NCBI GenBank assembly: GCA_946800325.1
Contig: OX326957.1
Location: forward strand, 18,325,591 to 18,389,590
Reading direction: 5' to 3'
DNA: 64,000 nt
From: Luzula sylvatica
Lineage: Eukaryota; Streptophyta; Magnoliopsida; Poales; Juncaceae
Below the pieces are notes generated by a model that searched no databases, had not been told where the DNA came from, and was given only the letters and a program-made list of their open reading frames with translations. Shown one piece after another: positions 11,974 through 23,513 of the stretch (within the stretch, counting starts at the first letter, position 1; every line of letters starts with the position of its first letter). The translations under genes and the position numbers were made by a program.

Positions 11974-12650
11974 TACATCACTACTCTTTTTGAAAGGCCA
12001 AAATGATGGAAAATTTAAGGGGAGGTAAATAACCCCAAAATACATATATATTACTTTTTCATGAATATTTATAATTATCCTATCAAATAACATGATAAGA
12101 CCCAATAAAATCGTAGTGCATTTCATTCTTCAATTATAACCCCAACAATTAATTATTTGCAAAAATACAAATCCATCTATTAAATTAAATTGCACATCAC
12201 TCTTTAAATTTGACATATGAGTTTATAAGAAAATCTCTTCAAGTTATATTTCAAAATAATTCTCCAAAATAAACTTAAAGTAACACAAGAAATTATATTA
12301 TCATAATATCTTTGAGAAAATTCTGAAATAATAAAAACCAACTTTTGAACTGCGAAAGAATTAACATATATAATTTGAAATTTGGTTTCAAAATATTTTA
12401 TAAAGAATAACGACAGTTCAAAAGAATTAACATATCTAATCTGAAATATTTTAAAACCAAATTTCAAATTAGATATGTTAATTCTTTCGCAGTTCAAAAG
12501 TTGGTTTTTATTATTTCAAAATTTTCTCAAAGATATTATGATAATATAATTTCTTGTGTTATTTTAAGTTTATTTTGGAGAATTATTTTGAAATATAACT
12601 TGAAAGAGATTTTCTTATAAACTCATATGTCAAATTTAAAGAGTCATGTG

Positions 12651-13221
12651 CTACGTTACGCGGATACTTCAAAAATGCAGAAGTATACTGAGGATACGCG
12701 TATCCGATACGGATACGGATGCGATACGGCTCGGATACGTATCGGATACGACACGTGGTGTATCCGAATATTTTAATATTTAATTTTTTCGGATACGGCG
12801 GGGATACGGCAGGATACGGCAGGATAAGGCTGGGATACGTACATGATACGGCTGAGATACTCCATTTAGGATACTTCGGCCCATTATATATTTTGGGCCA
12901 TAATATTTTTAAATAAATTATACATGATACTTCTAGGATACTTCTATATTAGTTCTAAAAAAATTTCTAGAACAAGTTTATGATAGTTTTATAATACTTG
13001 TATTGTTTGCTTGATATTATTTATTGTCATAATATTTAATTTAAAAATATTATTAATTTATTATTTAATTTATTGTTTATTTATTAATTATATAAAATAT
13101 AAATATATTAAATTAATAATTATATAGCCGTATCCGTATTCGTGATTTTTTGAAAATTGATGTATCGCCGTATCCGTATCGTATCGGATACGCTACCCGT
13201 ATCCGTATCCGTGCAACATAG
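12651..13221. mobile_element. hAT MITE (GGATACG family), 571 bp
   Basis: Perfect 8-bp target duplications GTCATGTG lie at 12643-12650 and 13222-13229. The termini are CTACGTTACGCGGATAC and the inverse of CTATGTTGCACGGATACGG. Dense GGATACG arrays occupy both ends. The insertion is in the right arm of the foldback; the left arm shows the unoccupied sequence (TTGCACATCACTC). Confidence 0.92.
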
Positions 13222-14888
13222 GTCATGTGCAATTTAATTTAATAGATGGATTTGTATTTTTGCAAATAATTAATTGTTGGGGTTATAATTGAAGAATGAA
13301 ATGCACTACGATTTTATTGGGTCTTATCATGTTATTTGATAGGATAATTATAAATATTCATGAAAAAGTAATATATATGTATTTTGGGGTTATATATATA
13401 ATGCGCCGATCTTTCTTATTTGATTGGGCGGTTAGAACATGGATCATATAACTTGGTTATATACACCTCGTGTATTTCCTTCTCTCTCCAGAAAATATTT
13501 TACATCCAATATTGGCGGGGTTTCAAATAGAGCCAGGCGGGCAACCAAACCCCGCTTTTTATTAATTCTGGTAATTCTCAAAATTATCATTTAGTTGTAC
13601 TAATTATATAAATTAATGAAGGCGGGCAACCATACTCCGCCCGGCGCTGTTTGAAACTCCGCAAAAGACATTTTTCGCATTATTTTCGAAACTTGGTTAT
13701 TTCTGTAATAAATATTTTGAACTTGGTTATTAACAAAAAATTTCCTATAATATACTAATATCATATAAAACTTAGTTGATTATATTTGTGTCTTTAATCT
13801 AACAAATTTAATATTATTTTCTTTGAAAAATAATAGAAATAAAAAAAGTTTATCCATCGAAACAATTTCTTAAATTTATTAACACTTACAAAATAGTAAT
13901 GTTATTTTTAAAAATATAAAATTAACAAAACTCATATGACTTAAAATAATTTATATTTATGTTATGATAAATTAATTTTTTATATTATTTATTAAATTAC
14001 TTTCACTATTTAGTTTGATATTATTTATAATTTTCATTGCATTTTGAATCAATAACAAATTATTAGTTCTTGATAATTAATTATATGTTACTACATATGC
14101 TGTATGATTTATTATTATAATTTATAATTTCCATTGCATTTTGAAACAATAACAAATTATTAGTATTTGATAATTAATCATATGTTACTACGTATGTTGT
14201 AGGATTTGTTAGTTTTTACATTTGATATTGTATGTAATATTGTGAACAATAATGATATAATATTCGTTGTTATGTTTTTTTGTAAAATCATGTTATACCT
14301 CATGTATTATTATTATACAATCATATTAATATAAGCGTTATTACTTGAATAAAAAATGTAATTTTTTGTCATCATAATGTAAAATAATTGTAAAATTTAT
14401 ACATAATCATAGATAAATTAGTTCAAATAATTATATTGTGAAATGATATTATCAATATCATCATATTTATAAATATTTTATATTATAATGAAAAACATAA
14501 TTAACATACTCGCCGCGTAGCGCGAGTATTCTCCTAGTTATATTCATTTATAAATTGTAACAAACTCAATAACTCATTTAACACATCTTTACATGCATAA
14601 TCTAATTTAATCAAATAATGTAAAATACATTGGTTGTGTTTATATTCAAGTTTGTATTTCATTTTCCTACACACACAATTTTCAAGACAATTCTACATGA
14701 TACCTTTAATTATTACACGAGTTATGAATTTCATCCCAACACTAATTTATTTATTACATAATATAATTAAAATATATAAACTAAAAAAACATTAATTTTT
14801 ATTATTTGCAATCCAAACAATAGTTGGAAATTTTAGTTGTTTAATGTGTTCAATTATTTTTCACAAAGGAAGTAGAGTGTTCTCATTA

Positions 14889-15346
14889 TTATTTACATGA
14901 AACGCGTGCAATCTTTGGCGGCGGAGGAATGCGTGGAGGAAAGAGAAATGGGGTGCGCAAGCTTGGAGCTAATTTCTCTTCGCCATTTCCCTTGTCGCCG
15001 CCTTTGATCTCTACAAAATTTGAAGAAAAAAAATTCTTTGATCGAATTGAAAAAATGGCCATAAGTAAGTGGATCTAATTTAACAAGTATCCAAGGAATG
15101 AAGAGGCAACTTGAAACATTGGAACTCAACTATCCAAGCAAGTCATGCTTTTTATTTGGGAAATAATATTTTGGAAATAATTAGGGAAACAATGTTGATT
15201 AAAAATCAATTTCAGCTAGAAATTCTACCTATATTCGATTGAACAGCTGATGACAAGTCTCGAGCTTTTACGGAAGAGACGGGATTCCTCGTAACAATGA
15301 ACAAGATCGTCACAAAGAGAAGTAATTTGAAAGACATTTTCCTCAT
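14889..15346 (-). CDS. small secreted peptide gene, unit 1 (79 aa)
   Basis: Exon 1 is 15346-15229 and exon 2 is 15010-14889 (TAA); the 218-bp intron is GT-AG with a strong polypyrimidine tract. The product starts with a clear signal peptide (MSFKLLLFVTILFIVTRNP, then SSVKA as a likely cleavage region). A short acidic/Ser segment (RDLSSAVQSNI) follows, then a basic Gly-rich stretch (EIKGGDKGNGEEKL) and a proline-rich tail (RTPFLFPPRIPPPPK) ending in a single Cys near the C terminus (VSCK). The gene structure and frame are the same in three tandem copies. A TATA box lies about 50 bp upstream of the ATG. It is upstream of, and on the same strand as, DUF247 copy 1. I do not recognise the family. 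An apoplastic ligand or processed signalling peptide is possible but unproven. Confidence 0.65.
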
Positions 15347-15395
15347 TTTAGCTAGCTTGATATTTAATAATTGTATACAGTGATGAATGAATTAG

Positions 15396-15405
15396 TATAT
15401 ATATA
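15396..15405 (-). promoter_or_regulatory. TATA box of the unit 1 peptide gene
   Basis: TATATATATA lies 50 bp upstream of the peptide ATG. It is conserved in position in unit 2 (24521-24530) and unit 3 (30095-30104). Confidence 0.55.
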
Positions 15406-15829
15406 GAAAACAAAGAAAATCTCATAGGCTGTACCTAAAGGCCATAGAACATATAAAGCAGGATATCTTTGCATATATATGACGATTTTAGTAATTTTTT
15501 TTTATTTAAGATGTTTGCCTTTTTCAATCTGGAAAAAAATAGCAATATAATTCTATCATATTGAAAAAGAAATCTTTAACTAGAATATTAGGGCAGAGAG
15601 GTCATATTTAAAAAAAAATAGAGCATGCATTTTACAAAACGTAAGAGTTGCTTCCTCGCTTGGCGATATTGAAACTAATGAATGGTGAGGGACTAAAAGG
15701 TTAATATCCATTGTAAGGGGACTAAATTACAATTCAACTAAAGTACATCCATTCATTTTATTTCAACTGACTTTTTAAGTTTTAACAAAATATATAATTG
15801 TAGAATAATCGAAAAGTGAGATAATATAT

Positions 15830-16061
15830 GGGGAGTGCTATGATAGACCCATTTTCTTATCATGGACCCATTTTCAAAAAATTATTTTAAGAATTTTAGC
15901 TATTTATTAATTAATTCTACAAAATTTATGTTTTGAATAACATTAAATAATAAATATACACTAGAATCTTACAAAAAATATCATTATTTCACAAATATTC
16001 GAATTTTTTTTAAAAAAAAATGAGTCCATGATAAGAAAATGGGTCTATCATAGCACTCCCC
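15830..16061. mobile_element. MULE-type MITE, 232 bp
   Basis: Inverted termini GGGGAGTGCTATGATAGACC and perfect 9-bp target duplications ATAATATAT (15821-15829 and 16062-16070). Units 2 and 3 show the empty site (GAGATAATATATTAAC), so the insertion is precise and happened after the units separated. Confidence 0.92.
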
Positions 16062-17667
16062 ATAATATATTAACATACACTTTGCAAAATAATATGTACC
16101 GTAATACAAAAAATAATATAAATTGAAATTAAACCAAATACAAGAAGGATCAAATGATTAAAAGCTTAAATAATTAATCCCTGTGGAATTAAATTCACAT
16201 TCAATAAATGAATCCTTTGCCTTTACAATTCGGCCAATTAACAAGATTAAATACTTAAAAAAATTAATTCTAAACGAAACCAAAGAAACCAAGGTTGCCC
16301 CTGATTTCTAAAAAGGACCCATAAAAAAATAAAACCAACCAATCAACCAAACTAAAAACTAACACTTTACCAAATTTGCCTTGTTTGTGTATCAATTATC
16401 ATACTTCCATAGGTGATTGATTCAACTCCCAAAATGTCACTTTGTAGTTTCTTTTTTTGTACATCAAAAAAATATGTTCGAAACTCGAAGAAAGTGACCA
16501 AACAAGTCACAAAAATACCAATTTACACCATCTCTAAGCTTGTTCCTTCGATAATACGACTTAGCCGAGCCATGCCTTCAATCTAGGCGTGTTCCTATTA
16601 TAATACGCTTCCATCACATTATACGTAGAATTCAAGTAACAATCATCATTCAAGTCTAAATCAACACCCTCTCTAAGCTTTGTAAATAGATTTAAAACCT
16701 CGGCATCACTGTTTAATCACTGTTTAACTGATGAACAATAATGCCCCTTTTTGTTAGAAGAGCCACATCCTCGGGCGCCGTAACGAACTGAGACCAAAAC
16801 ACAACATATGCAGTGACATAATTTTCAAATTGCGGAGATGTCTGCTCGAATGCAAGCAAGTTCCGAAACAGACATCTCGTGTTGTGATAAATATTCAAAC
16901 AAGGAATTTCTAACATTCCATCACGAAAGTCTATGTCAAGGAGAGAATGCGGGTCATCACCGGAAATCTCTCTCTTCTTAAACTGGATGCCTGATTTGAA
17001 ATATTCTGTTGCTCGACGCCAATTACCTGTTTTACGGTCCAGAGATTCGTGCTTCTCGAAGTTACGTTTGCTAGGTTTAAAGTACATGTGGCACAAGTGA
17101 AGCAAGTGATGAAAATGTTTAGGTCGATTAAATGGAGTAATTGATGTGGAGTAGCATTCGATTGTACCTTCTATAAACGCGGTTATACTTTCCATTAATA
17201 ACGAAATATCATTGTTTTCGCCCGCTGCAATTTCATATATCTTTGTGATGACGGAAAATGGAATTTGGTTTTCTAATATTAATATATCAGTTTTGAAGAA
17301 GTCTGAATACCACATTCTGGTGTGGTAAGAGTCATCTTCTTCATGGATATTTTGTTGGATTTCGTGAACTTCCAATGCTTCCATGTCGATAATGGTTTCT
17401 CCCGTATTTTGATCCGTTTTCATATTTAATTTTTTATTTGATTTGGTCATATCCGACATCGGTTGCGAAATTCCTTCCACTCCATGAAGACTTAGAATCA
17501 TGAAACATCCATCAAGCAATAACATCTTTAGAAAATTATTTCGGTCCATTTCAATCTCATCGCTATAATAGTTCCGTATTTGTTTCTCCATGTCTCGGAT
17601 GGCTTGCATGTAGTCATTTAAATTCTTCTCTTTGTTCAATCTTAGGATGTGAGCTAGACACTCATAT

Positions 17668-20600
17668 TGTTGATAAGCCCAAGCCCGAAATAATAAATCA
17701 AGTTTGATTAGCCCAATTAATGTTAGAGAAAGTTGTTTTAAGGAAAGTAATTTAGGAAATTATTATAGGGCAAGATTTATTATAGGAAAGTAATTTAGGA
17801 AATAAGTTTTAAGGCAATGTTTAATTCCTTGTAATGCAAGTTTATGGAGCCTATAAATAGGCCTTACATGTTTAGGGATTAATCACATTGAAATCATATA
17901 AAAATATCAATTAGAAAAGAGAGAAAAACTTGTAAGAAACTATTAGCATTATAAGAGAGTTTTTGTTTATTAGAAATTCCTATTAGAAATCCATATTCGA
18001 ATTCCGTATTACCAACAAATTGGTATCAGAGCGATGGCGAGTTCTGGGAGTGCTTTTGGCCATATACCGCTACCGCGATTGACGAAGACGAATTACGAAG
18101 TATGGAGTATACAGATGCGGGCGTTACTCGGTGCGCAAGATGTTTGGGAGATAGTCGAATCTGGCTACGTGGAACCGGTTGCCGAAACGGAGCAGACGGT
18201 AAACCAATTAAAAACAATGAAAGAGAAACGAGTGAAGGACAAGACTGCCATGTACCTGTTGTACCAAGCTGTAGACGAGTCGAATTTTCTGAAGATTGCC
18301 GGCGCGAAAACTTCGAAGGAAGCATGGGACACTTTGGAGAGAGTGTTCAAGGGTGCCGACCGAGTAAAGCAAGTGAGGCTTCAGACTTTGCGAGGCGAAT
18401 TGGAGTCCATGAAGATGAAGGAATCAGAGGGAGTATCCGACTACATCTCGCGTGTACAAGCAGTGGCGAATCAGTTAAAGGGCAACGGAGAAGCTCTAAC
18501 CGACGCAAGAGTTGTTGAGAAGATTCTACGATCTCTGACCGAGAAGTTCGAAAACGTGGTGTGCGCTATTGAAGAGTCGAAAGATTTAGATCAAATGACC
18601 GTTGATGAATTGGCAGGTTCACTCGAGGCACACGAGCAGCGAAAGAAAAATAAGGAGAACGAGGCACACCAAGAAGCTCTGCAAGTCAAGACGACCATAG
18701 ATGAAGACAAGGCGATGTACGCTGAGAACAATTGAGGAAGAGGACGCGGCCGTGGAGGTCGATTTGGTGGTCGAGGCAGAGGCGGAAACTATAATTCCGA
18801 AGAAAAGAAGCAACCGAATCAGCAAAATTGGCGCGGCCGAGGACGAGGTCGTGGACGAGGAAGCTGGTCGAGTCGAGCAAGTGTCGAGTGTTACAACTGC
18901 GGCAAGCCTGGACACTACGCTAAGGAGTGCTGGTCCGAGAAAAAGGTAAAAGAAAATGCCAACCTAGTAGAGAAGGAGGCAAATGATGGTGTTCTCATGA
19001 TGGCTCACAAAGACACCACATCGGAGAGCGATACGATCTGGTACCTCGACACCGGCGCAAGCAACCACATGTGCGGGCACAAACACCTTTTCTTAGAGAT
19101 GAAGGAGCTAGACGATGGACACGTGTCATTTGGAGATGCGTCAAAGGTCCAAGTAAAGGGTAAAGGTAAAATTCGATTCTATCAGAAGGATGGTAAAGAA
19201 GGACATATCGAAAATGTCTATTACGTGCCTGAGATGAAGAGCAACATAATCAGCATGGGGCAACTATTGGAGAAAGGATACTCGGTCTTCATGAAAGATC
19301 GAACGATGCAGCTGAAGGACAAGCAAGGTCAATTAGTTGCGCGTGTTGAGATGGCAAAGAATCGAATGTTCAAGCTCAACCTGAGAAGTGTGCAGAGAAT
19401 GTGCTTACGAGTCGACATGGAGGATAAAGCTTGGCTCTGGCATTTGCGATTTGGACACTTGCACTATGGAGGCTTGCGAGAGTTGGCAAAGAAGGACATG
19501 GTGCACGGTCTGCCAGATATGGACTACACGAGCAGATTTTGCGAAGGTTGCGTACTCGGTAAACATGCAAGAGTCCCATTTCAGAAGAAGGCAAAATATG
19601 AAGCAGCAAACCCTCTCGAGCTGGTGCACACCGACATTTGTGGTCCGATCACACCGAAATCGTTCAGTGAGAAAAGGTATTTTATTACATTCGTTGATGA
19701 TTACACTAGGAGGACCTGGGTTTATTTTTTGAAGGAAAAATCCGAGGCATTCGAAGTGTTCAAAAGGTTCAAGGTGCTTGTCGAGAAGATGACCGGGCGA
19801 TACATCAAAGCTTTGCGGTCAGATAGAGGCGGTGAGTACACGTCAACCGCATTTACGAGCTTTTGTGAGGAGCAAGGGATTAAGAGATTCTTGACTGCGC
19901 CATACTCGCCTCAGCAAAATGGTGTGGCCGAGAGGAAGAACCGGACCATTCTCGACATGGTTCGATCGATGTTGAAGAGCAAAGGAGTGCCAAAAGAATT
20001 TTGGGCCGAGGCGGTACAGTGTGCGGTGTATGTACAAAATCGATGTCCTCATGCGAAATTAGGCGAGAAAACACCTCAAGAAGCGTGGAGCGGCATGAAA
20101 CCGACGGTGTCGCATTTCAAGGTGTTCGGAAGTGTGGCGTATGCACATGTACCAGATCAAAGGAGGACGAAGCTCGATGATAAAAGCAAGAAGTTCGTGT
20201 TCATTGGATATGACGAGAAAACGAAGGCATACAAGTTGTACGACCCGATTGAAAGAAAAGTTGTGGTGAGCCGAGATGTCCATGTGAATGAGAAGAGCGC
20301 ATGTGACTGGAGTAAGAAGTGCGAGATGGACGATGAGGACGCCGAGTCAGACGAGTCCGAGAAAGAAGAATCCGCAGCTACTGTACCGACTAGCCCCGCA
20401 ATACCTGATGAAGAAGACGAACCGAGACAGACGCGCACACGGAGCCTACAAGAGCTATACGATGCAACAAGTGAGGTACATCTTGTTTGTCTTTTGGCAG
20501 ATGCGGAGAATATTTCCTTTGAAGAAGCCGTGAGAAACAAGAAATGGAAATCTGCGATGGATGAAGAGATTGGGGCTATCGAGAAAAACAAGACGTGGGA

Positions 20601-21069
20601 CTTGGTCGAGTTACCAAAAAGATGCAAACCCATAGGAGTCAAGCGGGTGTACAAGAAAAAGAAAAAATTTGAAGACGATGATCGGGATGATGAAGAGGCT
20701 TGTGCTTAAGGGAGGAATTTGTTGATAAGCCCAAGCCCGAAATAATAAATCAAGTTTGATTAGCCCAATTAATGTTAGGGAAAGTTGTTTTAAGGAAAGT
20801 AATTTAGGAAATTATTATAGGGCAAGATTTATTATAGGAAAGTAATTTAGGAAATAAGTTTTAAGGCAAGGTTTAATTCCTTGTAATGCAAGTTTATGGA
20901 GCCTATAAATAGGCCTTACATGTTTAGGGATTAATCACATTGAAATCATATAAAAATATCAATGAGAAAAGAGAGAAAAACTTGTAAGAAACTATTAGCA
21001 TTATAAGAGAGTTTTTGTTTATTAGAAATTCCTATTAGAAATCCATATTCGAATTCCGTATTACCAACA
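17668..21069 (+). mobile_element. defective Ty1/copia LTR retrotransposon, 3,402 bp
   Basis: The two 350-bp LTRs (17668-18017 and 20720-21069) begin TGTTGATAAG and end ACCAACA. They differ at about three positions by eye, so the insertion is young. Target duplications CATAT are at 17663-17667 and 21070-21074. The primer-binding site TGGTATCAGAGC (18021-18032) matches initiator tRNA-Met and a purine tract precedes the 3' LTR. The domain order GAG, protease, integrase, RT start is copia type. About 1.4 kb of normal RT/RNase H sequence is missing. Confidence 0.95.
18034..20709 (+). pseudogene. copia gag-pol, one nonsense codon and RT/RNase H deletion
   Basis: One frame runs through the whole region. 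GAG starts at 18034 (NYEVWSIQMRALL; UBN2-like) and is stopped by TGA at 18733-18735, which looks like a CGA Arg codon mutated inside an RGRGRGG tract. The same frame continues through a CCHC knuckle (CYNCGKPGHYAKEC), the protease active site (DTGASNHM), the pre-integrase zinc region (HLRFGHL), the integrase core (HTDICGP, DDYTRRTWVYFL, SDRGGEYTS) and the first motifs of reverse transcriptase (KTWDLVELP, KPIGVKRVYK). It then ends at 20709 in an acidic tail. RT catalytic motifs and RNase H are absent, so the copy could move only with helper enzymes. Confidence 0.92.
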
Positions 21070-21475
21070 CATATTTCATCGTCTCGGCGGATTTTGTAGC
21101 TAGCTTTCCGTGGTGATATGGTCCGATGGAAAGAATATTTGGCTCGTAGGTTTCCTTATCTTCATCACGGATGTTGTTCCCAATTTTGCGAATTAGAGGG
21201 ATGTCAATACTACATTTTCCATCAATTCCACCTTGCCATGAATAATGATATGGTTCTTCTTTCGTGGCGATGATTGTATCGTCAATGTTAATTATATGCG
21301 ATCCATCGAGCTTGTTCCCTGCCATCCTGGGCAGTTGGTTCTGTAATCACCTTTAAAAGACTACAATTACAAGATATTGCGTCGCAAACTTAGGAGAAAT
21401 TTAGGTTTTTTTTCCTTTTCTTTTAATGAATGGGGAATTTGTTATTTTAATGTATATTCGACACATGAAAACTAT

Positions 21476-23513
21476 TGAATTTAATGTTTTAATATGTTAT
21501 TTAATAATATATTTAATTAATGGGCAGGATAATTAGGATAATTATTAGAAATGTCTAGATTAATTAAGGGGATGTATCTTGTAATAAATAGGTATCTATT
21601 CAAATAAAAGTATCTAGAATTTAAATAGATTATGATGTATGTTTGAAAGGGTGTATTTAGGGGATGTATATTGTTTCTATTTAAACCCTCATGTACTGTA
21701 CGATATAGAGAGAAAAAATATTATTAAAGAAATTAGAGGGGCAATTGCCCCTGCCTCTCTCTCCTCTCCCTTGTATGTGTACGCACCAGTGTGTGTGTGT
21801 GGAAGAAAAGATCATAAAAATAAAGTACATGGCAATTAAGCATTGCTTTGTATTGATGGAATATTTCCATTAGTTTTGATATTTATCTCCTAAATATAAA
21901 ACCCCAAATATTATCTCCAATATAAAATACCCCTAAAATTTTAACATGGTATCTAGAGCCGAGGTTGTTTGCGATTGTTTATCGAGAACGACGGATATCG
22001 AGCGACGAATATCGAAAGCGGTGGTTATCGAGCGACGATTATCGAAAGGACGGTTATCGAGTTTAGTAGAAGTCGGAGAAGGAGTCACCAAGACAACCAA
22101 AGAGGTTACGTACTTGGGCTCACACGAACTTCACAACTTATTTTCGAATTATCGAGTTTAGTAGAAGTCGAAGAAGGAGACACCAAGACAACCAAAGAGG
22201 TTACGTACTTGGGCTCACATTAACTTCACAACTCATTACCGATTTATCGAGTTTAGCAAACATTTGGAGTAGGAGAAGGCCACGACAACCCGAGACGGTA
22301 TGTTCGGGTTCCCACAAATTTTGCAACTCAAATTCGATGAAGAAAGAAGTCAATTTCGACGAAAAAAAAACGATCCGGAAAGAGGACGATTCGGAAAAAG
22401 GCGATTCGAAAAAAATGATTCAGAAAAGGACGATTCGAAAAAAAAAAAGTCAATTAAAAAAATATATATATATAGACGAGCGTGACGGAAAAAATATCAC
22501 GGGGGAGTATCGAGAGAAAAAAAAAATAACGAAAAAAACATTAAGGGGGAGTATTGAATTTAATGTTTTAATATGTTATTTAATAATATATTTAATTAAT
22601 GGGCAGGATAATTAGGATAATTATTAGAAGTGTCTAGATTAATTAAGGGGATGTATCTTGTAATAAATAGGTATCTATTCAAATAAAAGTATCTAGAATT
22701 TAAATAGATTATGATGTATGTTTGAAAGGGTGTATTTAGGGGATGTATATTGTTTCTATTTAAACCCTCATGTACTGTACGATATAGAGAGAAAAAATAT
22801 TATTAAAGAAATTAGAGGGGCAATTGCCCCTGCCTCTCTCTCCTCTCCCTTGTATGTGTACGCACCAGTGTGTGTGTGTGTGGAAGAAAAGATCATAAAA
22901 ATAAAGTACATGGCAATTAAGCATTGCTTTGTATTGATGGAATATTTCCATTAGTTTTGATATTTATCTCCTAAATATAAAACCCCATATATTATCTCCA
23001 ATATAAAATACCCCTAAAATTTTAACATGGTATCTAGAGCCGAGGTTGTTTGCGATTGTTTATCGAGAACGACGGATATCGAGCGACGAATATCGAAAGC
23101 GGTGGTTATCGAGCGACGATTATCGAAAGGACGGTTATCGAGTTTAGTAGAAGTCGGAGAAGGAGTCACCAAGACAACCAAAGAGGTTACGTACTTGGGC
23201 TCACACGAACTTCACAACTTATTTTCGAATTAGCGAGTTTAGTAGAAGTCGAAGAAGGAGACACCAAGACAACCAAAGAGGTTACGTACTTGGGCTCACA
23301 TTAACTTCACAACTCATTACCGATTTATCGAGTTTAGCAAAAATTTGGAGTAGGAGAAGGCCACGACAACCCGAGACGGTATGTTCGGGTTCCCACAAAT
23401 TTTGCAACTCAAATTCGATGAAGAAAGAAGTCAATTTCGACGAAAAAAAAATGATCCGGAAAGAGGACGATTCGGAAAAAGGATTTATTCAACATCTCCA
23501 ATATAAAATACCC
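21476..23513 (+). mobile_element. TRIM-like LTR element chain (LTR-internal-LTR-internal)
   Basis: LTR 1 is 21476-21946 and LTR 2 is 22555-23027; both start TGAATTTAATG and end TTTTAACA. Each is followed directly by TGGTATCTAGAGCC, a Met-tRNA-type primer site. The internal segment (21947-22554) ends in a purine tract (AAGGGGGAG) before LTR 2. It has no coding capacity and contains a tandem repeat of about 97 bp. A second, incomplete internal segment (23028 to about 23481) follows LTR 2 and joins a rearranged LTR scrap (TCTCCAATATAAAATACCCC) at about 23493. ACTAT is present at 21471-21475 and again at about 23528, a possible 5-bp target duplication. It lies in the DUF247 copy 2 upstream spacer. 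Confidence 0.82.

Larger units (their letters stand above)
9353..12029 (-). mobile_element. Helitron 2, inserted in the foldback's left arm
   Basis: On the minus strand the element begins TTTACCTCC after host TTA (12030) and ends with a GC hairpin (CCGCTGCGAAGCGCGG) and CCTAG followed by host T (9352). Joining the flanks (GCGCATTACATATA + TAACCCC) reproduces the opposite foldback arm (GCGCATTATATATA + TAACCCC), which fixes both boundaries and shows A|T insertion. The 5' start TTTACC is shared with Helitron 1. The interior holds exon-like blocks (10349-10756), a 66-bp direct repeat (about 11194-11325), a purine-rich segment (11430-11560) and a Stowaway-like palindrome (11746-11973). Confidence 0.85.
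9000..13745. mobile_element. giant foldback element with two later insertions
   Basis: The inverted termini start GGAAATTTTTTGTTAATAACC and the arms are near-perfect. The left arm is 9000-9352 plus 12030 to about 12398; the right arm is about 12443-12650 plus 13222-13745. With the inserted Helitron 2 (9353-12029) and hAT MITE (12651-13221) set aside, the element is about 1.5 kb, made of two arms of about 730 bp around a loop of about 45 bp. The empty site is visible in the unit 3 Helitron near 28404 (TTACAATTATACTAAT). The target duplication is degraded (TTACAAT versus TATAAT), so superfamily is uncertain; long inverted termini suggest a MULE or foldback type. GCGGGGTTTGG and GGCGGAGTATGG motifs lie in the termini. 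No coding sequence is evident. Confidence 0.85.
8375..14537 (+). mobile_element. Helitron 1 (non-autonomous), interrupted by nested elements
   Basis: The 3' end has the Helitron signature: a GC-rich hairpin (TACTCGC..GCGAGTA at about 14508-14528) followed by CTCCTAG, with host T next. The 5' end starts TTTACCCAC after host AAAA. Unit 2 supplies a clean empty site (ACAACAAAA joined to TCATATTC at 23813/23814), so the insertion was between A and T without target duplication, as expected for Helitrons. Net length without nested elements is about 1.42 kb, matching the copy in unit 3 (27764-29195). The 5' terminus is TT rather than the canonical TC. No Rep/helicase ORF is present. Confidence 0.85.
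6437..16370 (-). repeat. tandem unit 1 (DUF247 + secreted peptide + nested transposons)
   Basis: This is the first of three direct tandem units. Landmarks in order are shared with units 2 and 3: the ACCAAATTTGCC start, the DUF247 gene, an upstream spacer (AATATGCTAACTCAAAGTCAG), a Helitron or its empty site, the small peptide gene, and a closing AT-rich block ending ACTAACACTTTA. Unit 1 is enlarged by a nested insertion complex (9000-13745) and a MULE-type MITE (15830-16061). Confidence 0.9.
16561..21325 (-). pseudogene. DUF247 copy 2, disrupted
   Basis: The 5' part is 21325-21070 and the rest is 17667-16561; they are separated by a Ty1/copia insertion that duplicated CATAT. The rejoined reading frame would match copies 1 and 3 over most of its length. 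A second lesion is an 11-bp tandem duplication (TCACTGTTTAA twice near 16705-16727) that shifts the frame after HQLNSD, so the gene is broken even without the retrotransposon. Its substitutions resemble copy 3 more than copy 1 (for example FFKTDI, NIYHNTRC). Confidence 0.92.

Noticed and set aside
14893..15129. A 78-codon minus-strand ORF repeated at 29592-29828
   Set aside because: It overlaps the intron and second exon of the small peptide gene in another frame and is broken in unit 2 by the intron deletion, whereas the spliced peptide frame is open in all three copies.
18100..20700. Many antisense and out-of-frame ORFs over the copia element
   Set aside because: They are shadows of the long gag-pol frame, which alone carries the expected motifs.
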